This document shows, piece by piece, positions 55,167-63,392 of a DNA stretch of 64,000 bases. The DNA is from Roseateles_B sp051857535 (GTDB lineage: Bacteria; Pseudomonadota; Gammaproteobacteria; Burkholderiales; Burkholderiaceae_C): NCBI RefSeq assembly GCF_051857535.1, contig NZ_JBPZGY010000007.1, positions 62,001-126,000 on the forward strand, read 5' to 3'. Made by a program: the position numbers and the translations under genes. How positions within the stretch are numbered: position 1 is the stretch's first letter; the number at the start of each line of letters is the position of its first letter. Under the pieces are notes generated by a model. That model was not told where the DNA came from and made no database searches. It saw only the letters and a list, made by a program, of their open reading frames with translations.

Positions 55167-55894
55167 CCTGGCTGCCCTCCCAGCACGGTACTGAGGCCCG
55201 CCGTCAGGCCAGAAGCCAGCCAGCCCAGATTGCGCAAACGGTGCAGTTGAAGGGGCAGCAAGGCCTGGAAGCGCTGGACCACGCGTGCATCATGCGTGGT
55301 CACGACCAGGGTGACATGATGCTCAGCGGCCGCTTGGCACAGCAGGCCGATCATGCGCTCACTCGCTTCTTCGTCCAGATTGGCGGTGGGTTCATCGGCA
55401 AGCAGGATGCGGGGGCCACGCAGCAGCGCACGCGCCAGGATTACCCGCTGGAGCTGCCCCTGATTGAGCTGGCCCGCCCGGCGCTTGGCCAAGCCTTCCA
55501 GCCCCAGGCTGGTCATGACCAGGCCGATGCGCTCCTTGTCCGCCGGGAGGCCAGCCGCGAGAAAGGGCAGGCGCAGGTTCTCCAGCACGTTGAGCGAGGG
55601 GCTCAGATGCAGGCGCTGGGACACCAGCCCCAGCTGACTACCCCGCCAACGATCCACTGCAGAGCCCTGCAACTGCCCCAGCTCTACGCCGGCCAGTCGC
55701 AGTTGGCCATCGGAGGGCCGCAGCAGGCCCGCCATGAGGTTCAGCAGCGTGGACTTGCCTACGCCCGAGGGCCCGTGCACAAGCAAGTGGTGGCGCGGCG
55801 CCAGCACGAAATCATCAAAGTACAGCAGTGCACCGCCAGGGTAGGCATGGCGCAGGCTGTGCCAGGCAATCATGGGTTCGCTGAGCACCGTCAT
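55163..55894 (-). CDS. LolD/MacB-type ABC transporter ATPase
   Basis: A 243-residue ATPase. Walker A HGPSGVGKST is at about residues 40-49 and Walker B ILLADEPTANLD at about 163-174, with the switch His in VTTHDARV. The signature is divergent: LNQGQLQRV in place of LSGGQ, which is also seen in some FtsE-like subfamilies. It is the first gene of the four-gene minus-strand set (ATPase, permease, small exported protein, TonB receptor). No recognisable Zur or Fur box was seen upstream. Confidence 0.85.
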   Translation of the reverse strand: MTVLSEPMIAWHSLRHAYPGGALLYFDDFVLAPRHHLLVHGPSGVGKSTLLNLMAGLLRPSDGQLRLAGVELGQLQGSAVDRWRGSQLGLVSQRLHLSPSLNVLENLRLPFLAAGLPADKERIGLVMTSLGLEGLAKRRAGQLNQGQLQRVILARALLRGPRILLADEPTANLDEEASERMIGLLCQAAAEHHVTLVVTTHDARVVQRFQALLPLQLHRLRNLGWLASGLTAGLSTVLGGQPG

Positions 55895-55952
55895 GCGTTC
55901 CCTCCACGCTCTGCCAGCCCCCCCATGCGCGATCTCCCGCAGCGTGTGGCCT

Positions 55953-55979
55953 CAGTGCGTTCAGTGCGTTCAGTACGTC
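55953..55979. repeat. Three 9-bp tandem repeats at the msrA stop codon
   Basis: CAGTGCGTT, CAGTGCGTT and CAGTACGTC lie in tandem at 55953-55979. The msrA stop codon falls inside the array, so unit number could change the C-terminus or the distance to the next gene. Confidence 0.6.
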
Positions 55980-56524
55980 CCGGCATCGTCGCGCAGCAGG
56001 TGCCTGAAGGTCTTCATGAACTTGTCGACCTTGCCCGCGACCACGAACACGCAATAGCCCTGGTCTGGGTTGCGGGCGAAATACTGGTGGTGATAGGGCT
56101 CTGCGGTGCTGTAGAGCCGCAGCGCTTGAAGCTCTGTCACGACTCGACCGCCCAATGCCTTGCCAGCCTCCGCGAGAAAGTCGCGCGCCACGGCTTCGTC
56201 GTCTACATGCTCGTAGTAGATGCCCGAGCGGTACTGCGTGCCCACGTCAGCGCCCTGGCGGTTGAGGCTGGTCGGGTCGTGGATGCAGAAGAACACCTCC
56301 AGCAGCTGGCGCAGGCTCACCTGACCAGGGTCGTATTCGATGCGCACCACCTCGGCATGGCCGGTCTGGCCGGTACAGACCTGCTCATAGCTCGGTTCGG
56401 GCTGCTGCCCATTGCAGTAGCCGGGTTCCACGGACTTCACGCCGCGGACTCGCGAAAACACCGCCTCGGTGCACCAGAAACAGCCGCCCCCCAGCGTGAT
56501 GCGGCCCGTGCCGGCATGGCTCAT
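55970..56524 (-). CDS. msrA: Peptide methionine sulfoxide reductase A
   Basis: A 184-residue MsrA that repairs oxidised methionine (S-sulfoxide). The catalytic motif GGGCFWCTEAVF is at about residues 12-23, followed by GYCNGQQPEPSYEQVCTGQTGHAE and the C-terminal GYCVFVV Cys. The start MSHAGTGRITLGGG at 56524 has GGAG about 10 bases upstream. It lies on the same strand as the ABC ATPase gene downstream, with 75 bases between. Confidence 0.94.
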   Translation of the reverse strand: MSHAGTGRITLGGGCFWCTEAVFSRVRGVKSVEPGYCNGQQPEPSYEQVCTGQTGHAEVVRIEYDPGQVSLRQLLEVFFCIHDPTSLNRQGADVGTQYRSGIYYEHVDDEAVARDFLAEAGKALGGRVVTELQALRLYSTAEPYHHQYFARNPDQGYCVFVVAGKVDKFMKTFRHLLRDDAGTY

Positions 56525-56665
56525 CGTGTGATTCTCCAAAGACGCGTTCCCGCGTCGACAGCCTCCATTGTGCAGCGGGCGCCGCGCTACATGCTCAAAT
56601 CGCGGCGAGTCTGAGGGTCGGGTCGCACTCTCGGCAGCTTTGGCGCATGTCCGCATCCTCATCCC

Positions 56666-57451
56666 ATGGATCTCTACAGTCCCTTCAAGACCCTGTGCCT
56701 GACCCTGCTGGCGCCGCCCGGACTCCTGCTGCCGCCCCTTCTCGCCGGGGCCTGGCTTTGGCGGCGTGCGGGTCGATGGCGATGGTGCCTGCCGCTGGTT
56801 TTCGCGCTGATGTGGCTGTCCTTGTGCGAAGCCCCAGCCCTGCTGCTTCAGAAGGGCCTGCTGCGCCCGCCGCCGGCCCTGCAGTTGCAGGCCCAGTCCT
56901 GCCAAGCGTCGGGCCCGACCTTGGTGCTGGTTCTGGGCGGCGGCATCCATCAGTGGACGGCAGAGCGTGCGGGACCGGACCTGAAGCTGGGCACGCTGGA
57001 GCGCCTGCGTCATGGGGTATTCCTGGCACGTCAGTGCCAGTGGCCGCTGGGCTTTACGGGAGGGCTGCCCACGCATCCCAAGCCTGATGATGTGCCGGAG
57101 AGCCAGGTCGCCGAACGTGTGGCACGCGAAGAATTCGGCCTGCCCTTATCGCTCATCGAAGGCGCGTCCAGCGACACACGCGAAAATGCCAGTTTGAGCC
57201 TGCCTTTGCTGCGCGATCGGGGCATCCAGCGCCTGGTGCTTGTCACTCACGCCGAGCACATGCCACGCAGCCTCAAGGCCTTCGAGGCGGCGGCACACGC
57301 TGCCAATCACCCGCTGACCCTGGTGCCCGCCCCCGTCGCCGGCCGGCCCCTCGAGGACCTGTCCCCTTACGACTGGGCCCCATCGGAAGCGGGGTACCGC
57401 CGCATGCGCTACGTGTTCTACGAGTACCTGGCGCAGTTGGCCGGGCACTGA
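56666..57451 (+). CDS. YdcF/ElyC-family (DUF218) membrane protein
   Basis: A 261-residue protein. Two N-terminal membrane segments (about 9-30 and 38-57) are followed by a DUF218 domain: LVLVLGGGIHQWTAER (about 88-103), the SSDTRENA motif (about 170-177), and LVLVTHAEHMPRSLKAFE (about 191-208). ElyC/YdcF relatives take part in envelope biogenesis, for example lipid-carrier or peptidoglycan metabolism. The local order gives no closer clue. It is convergent with ubiD. Confidence 0.88.
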   Translation: MDLYSPFKTLCLTLLAPPGLLLPPLLAGAWLWRRAGRWRWCLPLVFALMWLSLCEAPALLLQKGLLRPPPALQLQAQSCQASGPTLVLVLGGGIHQWTAERAGPDLKLGTLERLRHGVFLARQCQWPLGFTGGLPTHPKPDDVPESQVAERVAREEFGLPLSLIEGASSDTRENASLSLPLLRDRGIQRLVLVTHAEHMPRSLKAFEAAAHAANHPLTLVPAPVAGRPLEDLSPYDWAPSEAGYRRMRYVFYEYLAQLAGH

Positions 57452-57732
57452 ACAGGACATCGATCAGACCATCGGGGCGCAGAAATCGGGGCGCAGAAAA
57501 GAGGAACCCCCCCGGGCTTTCGCGCGGAGGGGTGGGTGGCTGGCGCCACCGGTGGAGCTCAACGGTGAACGACCGGAGGGCTCCTGGCGCGCAGAGACTG
57601 CGCCAGTTGGAATGCCTATCGTTAGGCTCCCCAAAGTTAGACGTCGGGACTTGGGACTTCAAGCGGCGCTGACGAAGCATTGATCCTGATTAACCCCGAG
57701 CGACCTCGCCTGGACTTCCCGCCGACGCGCGC
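57452..57732. other. Convergent intergenic region with a 14-bp duplication and hairpins
   Basis: 281 bases without a gene. It contains an exact tandem duplication of ATCGGGGCGCAGAA (57471-57484 and 57485-57498) and a 7-bp hairpin CTGGCGC/GCGCCAG (57584-57606). No classical T-tailed terminator was found for either neighbour. Confidence 0.55.
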
Positions 57733-59310
57733 CTATGGCCTGCTGCCAAAGAGCTTGTCGAACAGCATCTGGCTGGATTGCAGCACGGCGTCCGGCATGG
57801 TGATGGTCCGCCCCCACTCGCGGCTGGTTTCGCCGGGCCATTTGTTGGTGGCATCCAGCCCCATCTTGCCGCCCAGACCGCTGACAGGCGACGCAAAGTC
57901 CAGGTAGTCGATGGGCGTGTTCTCGACCAGGGTGGTGTCGCGCACCGGGTCCATGCGGGTGGTGATGGCCCAGACCACTTCCTTCCAGTCGCGCACGTTC
58001 ACGTCCTCGTCCACGATGACGATGAACTTGGTGTACATGAACTGGCGCAGGAAACTCCACAGCCCGAACATCAGGCGCTTGGCATGGCCCGGATAGCTCT
58101 TGCGAATGGAGATCACCGCCATGCGGTAGCTGCACCCCTCGGGTGGCAGATAGAAGTCAACGATCTCCGGAAACTGCTTCTGCAGGATAGGCACGAAGAC
58201 CTCATTGAGGGCAACACCAAGCACCGCCGGCTCGTCGGGCGGCTTGCCGGTGTAGGTACTGTGATAGATCGGGTCGTCACGATGCGTCAGGCGCAGGACC
58301 TCGAAGACGGGGAACCAGTCCTGCTCGTTGTAGTAGCCGGTATGGTCGCCATACGGCCCTTCCAGAGCATGGAGGTAGCCCTTGATCTCCTTCAGCGGCA
58401 CACCGTGCTCGCTGCGTCCCTCGAAGCCCGGCGCTGCTGGTGGGACATGCCCCTCCAGAATGATCTCGGCGGTGGCCGGCACCTGCAACATGCGGCCGCC
58501 CTCCCCGACCGCAGTCTCTGCCAGTTCGGTACGCGAGCCCCGCAGCAGGCCGGCGAACTGGTACTCCGACAGGCTATCCGGCACTGGGGTGACCGCGCCC
58601 AGGGTCGTGGCCGGGTCGGCCCCCAGCGCCACGGCGATGGGGAAAGGCTGGCCCGGATTGGCCAGCGCGAAGTCACGGAAATCCAGCGCGCCGCCACGGT
58701 GAGCCAGCCAGCGCATGATGAGCTGGCGCGGCCCAATCAACTGCTGGCGATAGATGCCCAGGTTCTGGCGCAGCCTGGGCTTGGGCGTCGACTGCGGCCC
58801 TCGCGTGATGACCAAGCCCCAGGTCACCAGCGGGGCAGCATCACCGGGCCAGCAATATTGAATAGGGAGCCGCGCCAAATCGAGCTCAGCGCCCTCCAGA
58901 ATGTTGGCCTGGCAGGCAGGTCGGGAGACCATGCTGGGCTTCATGTCCCAGAGCGCCTTGCCCATCTGCAGCAGCTTGCCGGCGTCCTTGAGGCCCTTGG
59001 GCGGCTCCGGTTCCTTCAGGTTGGCCAGCAACTGCCCAACCTCCCTCAACTCGGCCAGATTGTCGGCCCCCATGCCCAGGGCTACGCGCCGGGGCGTCCC
59101 GAAGAGATTTCCCAGGACTGGCATTTGCCGCCCCCCCAAGCCTTGGGGGGTCACGGGATTCTCGAATAGAAGTGCAGGCCCTTCAGCGCGCAAGACCCGG
59201 TCACACAGGGACGTCATCTCCAAGTGCGTACTGACGGGATCGCTCACCCGAAGCAGTTCGCCTTGGGCCTCCAGGCCTGCCATGAAGGCCCGCAGATCTC
59301 TGTATTTCAT
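57733..59310 (-). CDS. ubiD: 4-hydroxy-3-polyprenylbenzoate decarboxylase UbiD
   Basis: A 525-residue UbiD of the ubiquinone pathway that uses prenylated FMN. Conserved parts are MKYRDLRAFMAGLEAQGEL, the RQNLGIYRQQLIGPRQLIMRWLAHRGG region with prFMN-binding residues, the E-x-x-x-R-type segment around EGPYGDHTGYYNE, and the C-terminal DATNKWPGE. It is divergent from a lytic transglycosylase gene, and the intervening region holds AT-rich promoter sequence. Confidence 0.96.
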   Translation of the reverse strand: MKYRDLRAFMAGLEAQGELLRVSDPVSTHLEMTSLCDRVLRAEGPALLFENPVTPQGLGGRQMPVLGNLFGTPRRVALGMGADNLAELREVGQLLANLKEPEPPKGLKDAGKLLQMGKALWDMKPSMVSRPACQANILEGAELDLARLPIQYCWPGDAAPLVTWGLVITRGPQSTPKPRLRQNLGIYRQQLIGPRQLIMRWLAHRGGALDFRDFALANPGQPFPIAVALGADPATTLGAVTPVPDSLSEYQFAGLLRGSRTELAETAVGEGGRMLQVPATAEIILEGHVPPAAPGFEGRSEHGVPLKEIKGYLHALEGPYGDHTGYYNEQDWFPVFEVLRLTHRDDPIYHSTYTGKPPDEPAVLGVALNEVFVPILQKQFPEIVDFYLPPEGCSYRMAVISIRKSYPGHAKRLMFGLWSFLRQFMYTKFIVIVDEDVNVRDWKEVVWAITTRMDPVRDTTLVENTPIDYLDFASPVSGLGGKMGLDATNKWPGETSREWGRTITMPDAVLQSSQMLFDKLFGSRP

Positions 59311-59343
59311 AACTTATAGCTATTTAAGCGAGCCATTTTAGGC

Positions 59344-59371
59344 TTGACCGGTTATTTTTCGTCCTTAGAAT
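59344..59371 (+). promoter_or_regulatory. Sigma70-type promoter upstream of the lytic transglycosylase gene
   Basis: TTGACC (59344-59349) and TAGAAT (59366-59371) are separated by 16 bases in an AT-rich stretch between divergent genes. The start would be near 59378, leaving a leader of about 185 bases. Confidence 0.55.
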
Positions 59372-59563
59372 CGCGCCAGCCTTGCACCAGCAAGGGTTAA
59401 CCCGTGCGCCGTTCCAGGGTTCAAGCGCACGACCGCTGCCAATGGACGCCGCCTGCCAGGGGGCCCCAAGCCCCGCCAGCAACTTAGGCGGCCCATTATC
59501 ACCGTCGGTCTTCGCCCCTCGCTCTGCGTGGGTTGGAGATCGGGCGGAGAAGAAAGGAGTCAC

Positions 59564-60400
59564 ATGACAGCGCAAGCTAACCTGTTGAGCCTCGGACGCC
59601 ATGCCCGCATCGCGACCGAGGTCTTCCTCAAAGACATTGGCCAGGGATTGCTGGTCGTCAGCCACAACACATTGGCCCTGCTGGGTCTTACCGTCGTCGC
59701 CCTGCTGGCCACGTTCGCCAGCCAGGCGGACCTGCGTCATCAGCTCGAGAGTCAGACCCTGGGCTGGCTCAGTGCTCGTCAGGAAGCCCGCGCCGAAGCC
59801 AGCGGAGACGTCCTCAACACCCTGAGCGACCCGACCGCCATCCAGCGTGCGACCGCCACCAATCCCAAGGAGCTGAGCCGCCCGCAGGCTGCGGTGGCTC
59901 AGTGGCTGGCGCGGCGGTACAAGGTGGCACCCGAGCCCGTGGCACGCCTTGTGCAGGAAGCATGGGTCGTGGGCCAGAAAGCCAAGGTGGAGCCCACCCT
60001 GATCCTGGCCATCATGGCCGTGGAATCAGGCTTCAATCCTTTTGCGCAGAGCACCGTAGGCGCCCAAGGCCTCATGCAGGTGATGACACGCGTCCATGAT
60101 GACAAGTACGAGGCTTTTGGCGGCACGCACGCTGCCTTCGACCCGGTTACCAATCTGCGCGTTGGGGTGCAGGTGCTGAAGGAGTGCATCCAGCGTGGCG
60201 GCAGCCTGGAAGACGGCCTCAAGTATTACGTGGGCGCCGCCAATCTCAGCGACGACGCAGGCTATGCAGGTCGCGTGCTCAGCGAGCACGAGCAGCTGAA
60301 AGCCGTTGCCGCAGGCCGCCCGCCCACACCACGCCCCAGTGCCGAGCCCCAGGCCCCCATGGCCTCCTCGGCTCCGCAGCAGGTGGCCCTGCTTCACTGA
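59564..60400 (+). CDS. Membrane-anchored lytic transglycosylase (SLT domain)
   Basis: A 278-residue protein. One membrane segment (about 33-53) anchors a periplasmic SLT domain (about 130-240). The catalytic Glu lies in LILAIMAVESGFNPFAQSTVGAQGLMQVM (about 145-173); the Gly-Leu-Met-Gln signature and the later NLRVGVQVLKE and GLKYYVGAAN support family 1 lytic transglycosylases. The Pro/Ala tail is low complexity. It cleaves peptidoglycan. AAAGGAG lies 5 bases before the ATG at 59564. Confidence 0.88.
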   Translation: MTAQANLLSLGRHARIATEVFLKDIGQGLLVVSHNTLALLGLTVVALLATFASQADLRHQLESQTLGWLSARQEARAEASGDVLNTLSDPTAIQRATATNPKELSRPQAAVAQWLARRYKVAPEPVARLVQEAWVVGQKAKVEPTLILAIMAVESGFNPFAQSTVGAQGLMQVMTRVHDDKYEAFGGTHAAFDPVTNLRVGVQVLKECIQRGGSLEDGLKYYVGAANLSDDAGYAGRVLSEHEQLKAVAAGRPPTPRPSAEPQAPMASSAPQQVALLH

Positions 60401-60448
60401 GATCCCACCCTGCTCTGGCGCGGCACACTTACCCGCCTGAATTCATGA

Positions 60449-60480
60449 AGCCCCATCGGCGAGCCGAAGGGGCTTTTTTA
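60449..60480 (+). terminator. Terminator of the lytic transglycosylase gene
   Basis: The arms AGCCCC/GGGGCT with an inner TCGGC/GCCGA stem are followed by TTTTTT. It ends just ahead of the glyA promoter and riboswitch region. Confidence 0.88.
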
Positions 60481-60571
60481 ATGCGCGCTAGCCCCGCGCC
60501 AGGCAAAGGAGACCGACCCGCCGAGTGTGGAATGGACATCCTGGCAGCCGGCCGGAGCCGCTACACTCCAC

Positions 60572-60692
60572 GGGCCGCGCAACTGGCGATGATGCCCCTG
60601 CTGCACTGAGGGGCCAAGGTGGGTGACCACCGGGGAGCGCGGCTGCCTGCGCACCCGCGGTGCCCGGCAGATCAGCCGTTCGCCTGGGCAGC
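60572..60692 (+). promoter_or_regulatory. ZTP (pfl) riboswitch upstream of glyA
   Basis: The 5' part GGGCCGCGCAACTGGCG, the central hairpin GGTGGGTGACCACC with GGGGAGCG after it, and the 3' hallmark CCGTTCGCCTGGGCA match the conserved core of the ZTP riboswitch, which senses the folate-stress alarmone ZMP/ZTP and commonly precedes glyA, purH or folD. A TACACT element (60562-60567) lies just upstream as a possible -10. About 70 bases separate the aptamer from the glyA ATG and would contain the expression platform. No strong ribosome-binding site is visible at glyA. Confidence 0.88.
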
Positions 60693-60763
60693 CGAGCAAG
60701 GAGCGTCAGGGATGCTTTCTTGTGGTCCGGGCCCGGCTACAACCCTAGATTCCCACTGACACC

Positions 60764-62014
60764 ATGTTCGACCGCACCCAATCCACCCTGGCCGCCATCG
60801 ACCCCGACCTCTGGACTGCCATCCAGAACGAGAACCGCCGCCAGGAAGAGCACATCGAGCTGATCGCCTCCGAGAACTACACCTCGCCGGCCGTCATGCA
60901 GGCCCAGGGCAGCCAGCTGACCAACAAGTACGCCGAGGGCTATCCCGGCAAGCGTTACTACGGCGGCTGCGAGTACGTTGACGTCGTCGAGCAACTGGCC
61001 ATCGACCGTCTGAAGCAGCTCTTCGGCGCCCAGTTCGCCAATGTGCAGCCCAACTCCGGATCACAAGCCAACCAGGGCGTGTTCTTCGGCTTGCTGCAGC
61101 CCGGCGACACCATCATGGGCATGAGCCTCGCCGAAGGCGGCCACTTGACCCACGGAATGCCCCTGAACATGTCGGGCAAGTGGTTCAAGGTCGTGTCCTA
61201 CGGCCTCGACGCCAACGAAGCCATCGACTATGACGCCATGGAGCGCATCGCCCGCGAGCACAAACCCAAGTTGATCATTGCCGGCGCCTCCGCCTACTCG
61301 CTGCGCATCGACTTCGAACGCTTCGGCAAAATCGCCAAGGAGATCGGCGCCTACTTCATGGTTGACATGGCCCACTATGCCGGCCTGATCGCCGCAGGCG
61401 TCTACCCCAACCCGCTGCCGCATGCCGACGTGGTGACCTCCACCACGCACAAGAGCCTGCGCGGCCCGCGTGGCGGCATCATCCTGACCAACAGCGAAGA
61501 GATCGCCAAGAAGATCAACTCGGCCATCTTCCCCGGCATCCAGGGCGGCCCGCTGATGCACGTCATCGCCGGCAAGGCCGTGGCCTTCAAGGAAGCGCTG
61601 AGCCCGGAGTTCAAGGCCTACCAGGAGCAGGTGGTCAAGAACGCCAAGGTGCTGGCTGAAACGCTGATCGAGCGTGGCCTGCGCATCGTGTCCGGCGGTA
61701 CCGAGAGCCACGTCATGCTGGTCGACCTGCGTCCCAAGGGCCTGACCGGCAAGGAAGCCGAGGCCATCCTGGGCGCCGCCCACATGACCTGCAACAAGAA
61801 CGGCATCCCCAATGACCCGCAGAAGCCCATGGTCACCAGCGGCATCCGCCTTGGCACGCCGGCCATGACCACGCGCGGTTTCAAGGAAGAGCAGGTGCGC
61901 GCCACCGCCCACCTGATCGCCGATGTGCTGGACAAGCCGCACGACGAAGCCAACCTGGCCACGGTGCGCGAGAAGGTCGCCGCGCTGACCCGCCAGTTCC
62001 CCGTCTACCGCTAA
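60764..62014 (+). CDS. glyA: Serine hydroxymethyltransferase
   Basis: A 416-residue PLP enzyme that interconverts serine and glycine and loads one-carbon units on tetrahydrofolate. Landmarks are ELIASENYTSPAVMQAQGSQLTNKYAEGYPGKRYYGGCEYVD near the N-terminus and the PLP-Lys in VVTSTTHKSLRGPRGG (about residue 230). With gcvTHP and sdaA it completes glycine/serine catabolism in this window. The gene is preceded by a ZTP riboswitch and followed by nrdR after 15 bases, a common pairing in Burkholderiales. Confidence 0.98.
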   Translation: MFDRTQSTLAAIDPDLWTAIQNENRRQEEHIELIASENYTSPAVMQAQGSQLTNKYAEGYPGKRYYGGCEYVDVVEQLAIDRLKQLFGAQFANVQPNSGSQANQGVFFGLLQPGDTIMGMSLAEGGHLTHGMPLNMSGKWFKVVSYGLDANEAIDYDAMERIAREHKPKLIIAGASAYSLRIDFERFGKIAKEIGAYFMVDMAHYAGLIAAGVYPNPLPHADVVTSTTHKSLRGPRGGIILTNSEEIAKKINSAIFPGIQGGPLMHVIAGKAVAFKEALSPEFKAYQEQVVKNAKVLAETLIERGLRIVSGGTESHVMLVDLRPKGLTGKEAEAILGAAHMTCNKNGIPNDPQKPMVTSGIRLGTPAMTTRGFKEEQVRATAHLIADVLDKPHDEANLATVREKVAALTRQFPVYR

Positions 62015-62029
62015 GCCGGTCCGCTGCCG

Positions 62030-62473
62030 ATGCGCTGCCCCTTCTGTTCCCATCATGAAACCCAGGTCGCCGAGACCCGCGAATCGGATGAGGGCGATGT
62101 GGTGCGCCGTCGGCGGCGCTGCCTGAGCTGCGACAAGCGCTTCACCACCTACGAACGCGCTGAGATCGCCCTGCCGGCGGTGGTGAAGAAGGACGGGACC
62201 AGAGCCGACTTCGACCCCTCCAAGCTGCGCGCTTCCATGCAACTGGCCCTGCGCAAGCGGCCAGTCAGCATCGAACAGATCGACGCCGCCCTGGATCGTA
62301 TCCAGGACAAGCTGCTGACCAGTGGCGCCCGCGAGATCCCTTCCACCAAGCTTGGCGAGCTGGTCATGCGCGAACTCAAGCGCATCGACAAGGTGGCCTA
62401 TGTCCGCTTCGCTTCGGTCTACCGCAGCTTCGAGGACGTGGATGAATTCCGGCAGCTGATTCGCGACATCTGA
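62030..62473 (+). CDS. nrdR: Transcriptional repressor NrdR
   Basis: A 147-residue NrdR that represses ribonucleotide reductase genes according to ATP/dATP. The zinc ribbon CPFC...CLSC (residues 3-6 and 31-34) is followed by RFTTYER and an ATP-cone (about 49-139). It is in the same direction as glyA, 15 bases downstream. Confidence 0.97.
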   Translation: MRCPFCSHHETQVAETRESDEGDVVRRRRRCLSCDKRFTTYERAEIALPAVVKKDGTRADFDPSKLRASMQLALRKRPVSIEQIDAALDRIQDKLLTSGAREIPSTKLGELVMRELKRIDKVAYVRFASVYRSFEDVDEFRQLIRDI

Positions 62474-62738
62474 CAGCCCTGGCAGGCACAGCCAGCAGCA
62501 AGAATCCGCAGCCCTGCGGATGTGCGCCCCGCCTTTCACACGCCCTTGGGATGCGCGCCACCCTCCGAGAGCCTACGCTGCAAGCCTTCCCTGACGAAGG
62601 CTTGCCATGCGTCCGATTTCCGCCCATCGCCATCTCCATTTGCGGGCTTTGCTGAGCGTTCTGCTTTGCATCCCACAGCGCATCCAACGGCGCTCGCAAC
62701 TGCGCTTCCAACTGCCGGCACCACCGCAGGCCTGTTGG

Positions 62739-63365
62739 ATGAAACCTCCTCGGCCAGCGCACCCAACATCGCATCGATCAGCACATGGATCGACGCAGCA
62801 CCGCACTCCCCGTCCACCACAGCGGTCAGCGCCTCAAGAAGGGTTTGCACTTCTCAGCGCCCTCATATCCGTCGCTGTCCTGGCCCTCCTCAGCCAGATT
62901 GCCTGGCCCGCGCTGCAGGAGGCCGTCAGCCGGCGGCGCCTGGAGACACTGGCCGCTGACTTCGCCCACGACCTCCAGCTTGCAAGAAGCCTGGCCCTCA
63001 GTGGAGAACAAGCCCTGCGCCTGAGCGTGACGCTGGCCCCCGCGGGCAGCTGCTATGTGCTGCACCAAGCCGCGCATGACCGCTGCCATTGCACCGCGAT
63101 CACAGCCCGCTGCGAGGAAGCGGCGGCACCACTCAAGCACCGATGGGTCGCTGCCAGCAGCCGCATCCGCATCGCAGCCAATGTGCCCGGCGTCACCCTG
63201 CATCCCGGCGAAGGCTTTGTCACCAGCGCGGGCACCTTTCGCGTCGAACAGACGGACAGCGGCCGAGGCATCTGGTACGTGCTCAGCCCCGTCGGACGCG
63301 TCCGGCGCTGCGCCAAGGACTGGGAACCCAGCGCCCTACCGCGCTGCACCCCCACCCCGGCCTGA
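62739..63365 (+). CDS. FimT/GspH-like minor pilin with long leader and no Glu5
   Basis: A 208-residue protein from the ATG at 62739; an in-frame ATG at 62607 with GAAGG upstream would add 44 residues. The type IV prepilin site is PQEG/FALLSALISVAVLALL, about 35 residues after the chosen start. The usual Glu at mature position 5 is replaced by Ser. The body resembles FimT/GspH minor pilins (LAADFAHDLQLARSLALSGEQALRLSV, GSCYVLH). Cysteines in CHC and RRCAKDW suggest disulfides. The start is uncertain, because every in-frame choice gives an unusually long basic leader. A second pilin gene follows 27 bases later. Confidence 0.7.
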   Translation: MKPPRPAHPTSHRSAHGSTQHRTPRPPQRSAPQEGFALLSALISVAVLALLSQIAWPALQEAVSRRRLETLAADFAHDLQLARSLALSGEQALRLSVTLAPAGSCYVLHQAAHDRCHCTAITARCEEAAAPLKHRWVAASSRIRIAANVPGVTLHPGEGFVTSAGTFRVEQTDSGRGIWYVLSPVGRVRRCAKDWEPSALPRCTPTPA

Positions 63366-63392
63366 ACCAGGCCGCCACCCCCTGGAGGACCC

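Noticed and set aside
55895..55969. Zur or Fur box upstream of the MacB-like/TonB operon
   Set aside because: The region is GC-rich and has no AT-rich palindrome; only the 9-bp repeats at the msrA stop are seen.
61061..62539. 492-codon minus-strand frame over glyA-nrdR
   Set aside because: Shadow of two well-established genes; low-complexity translation.
62474..62738. IS element or tRNA in intergenic spaces
   Set aside because: No transposase, terminal inverted repeats or cloverleaf with anticodon arm was found here or in the other spacers examined.
62536..62850. 104-codon minus-strand ORF between nrdR and the pilin genes
   Set aside because: The translation looks moderately protein-like, but it has no recognised motif and overlaps the 5' part of the pilin frame. 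Evidence was not enough to call a gene.
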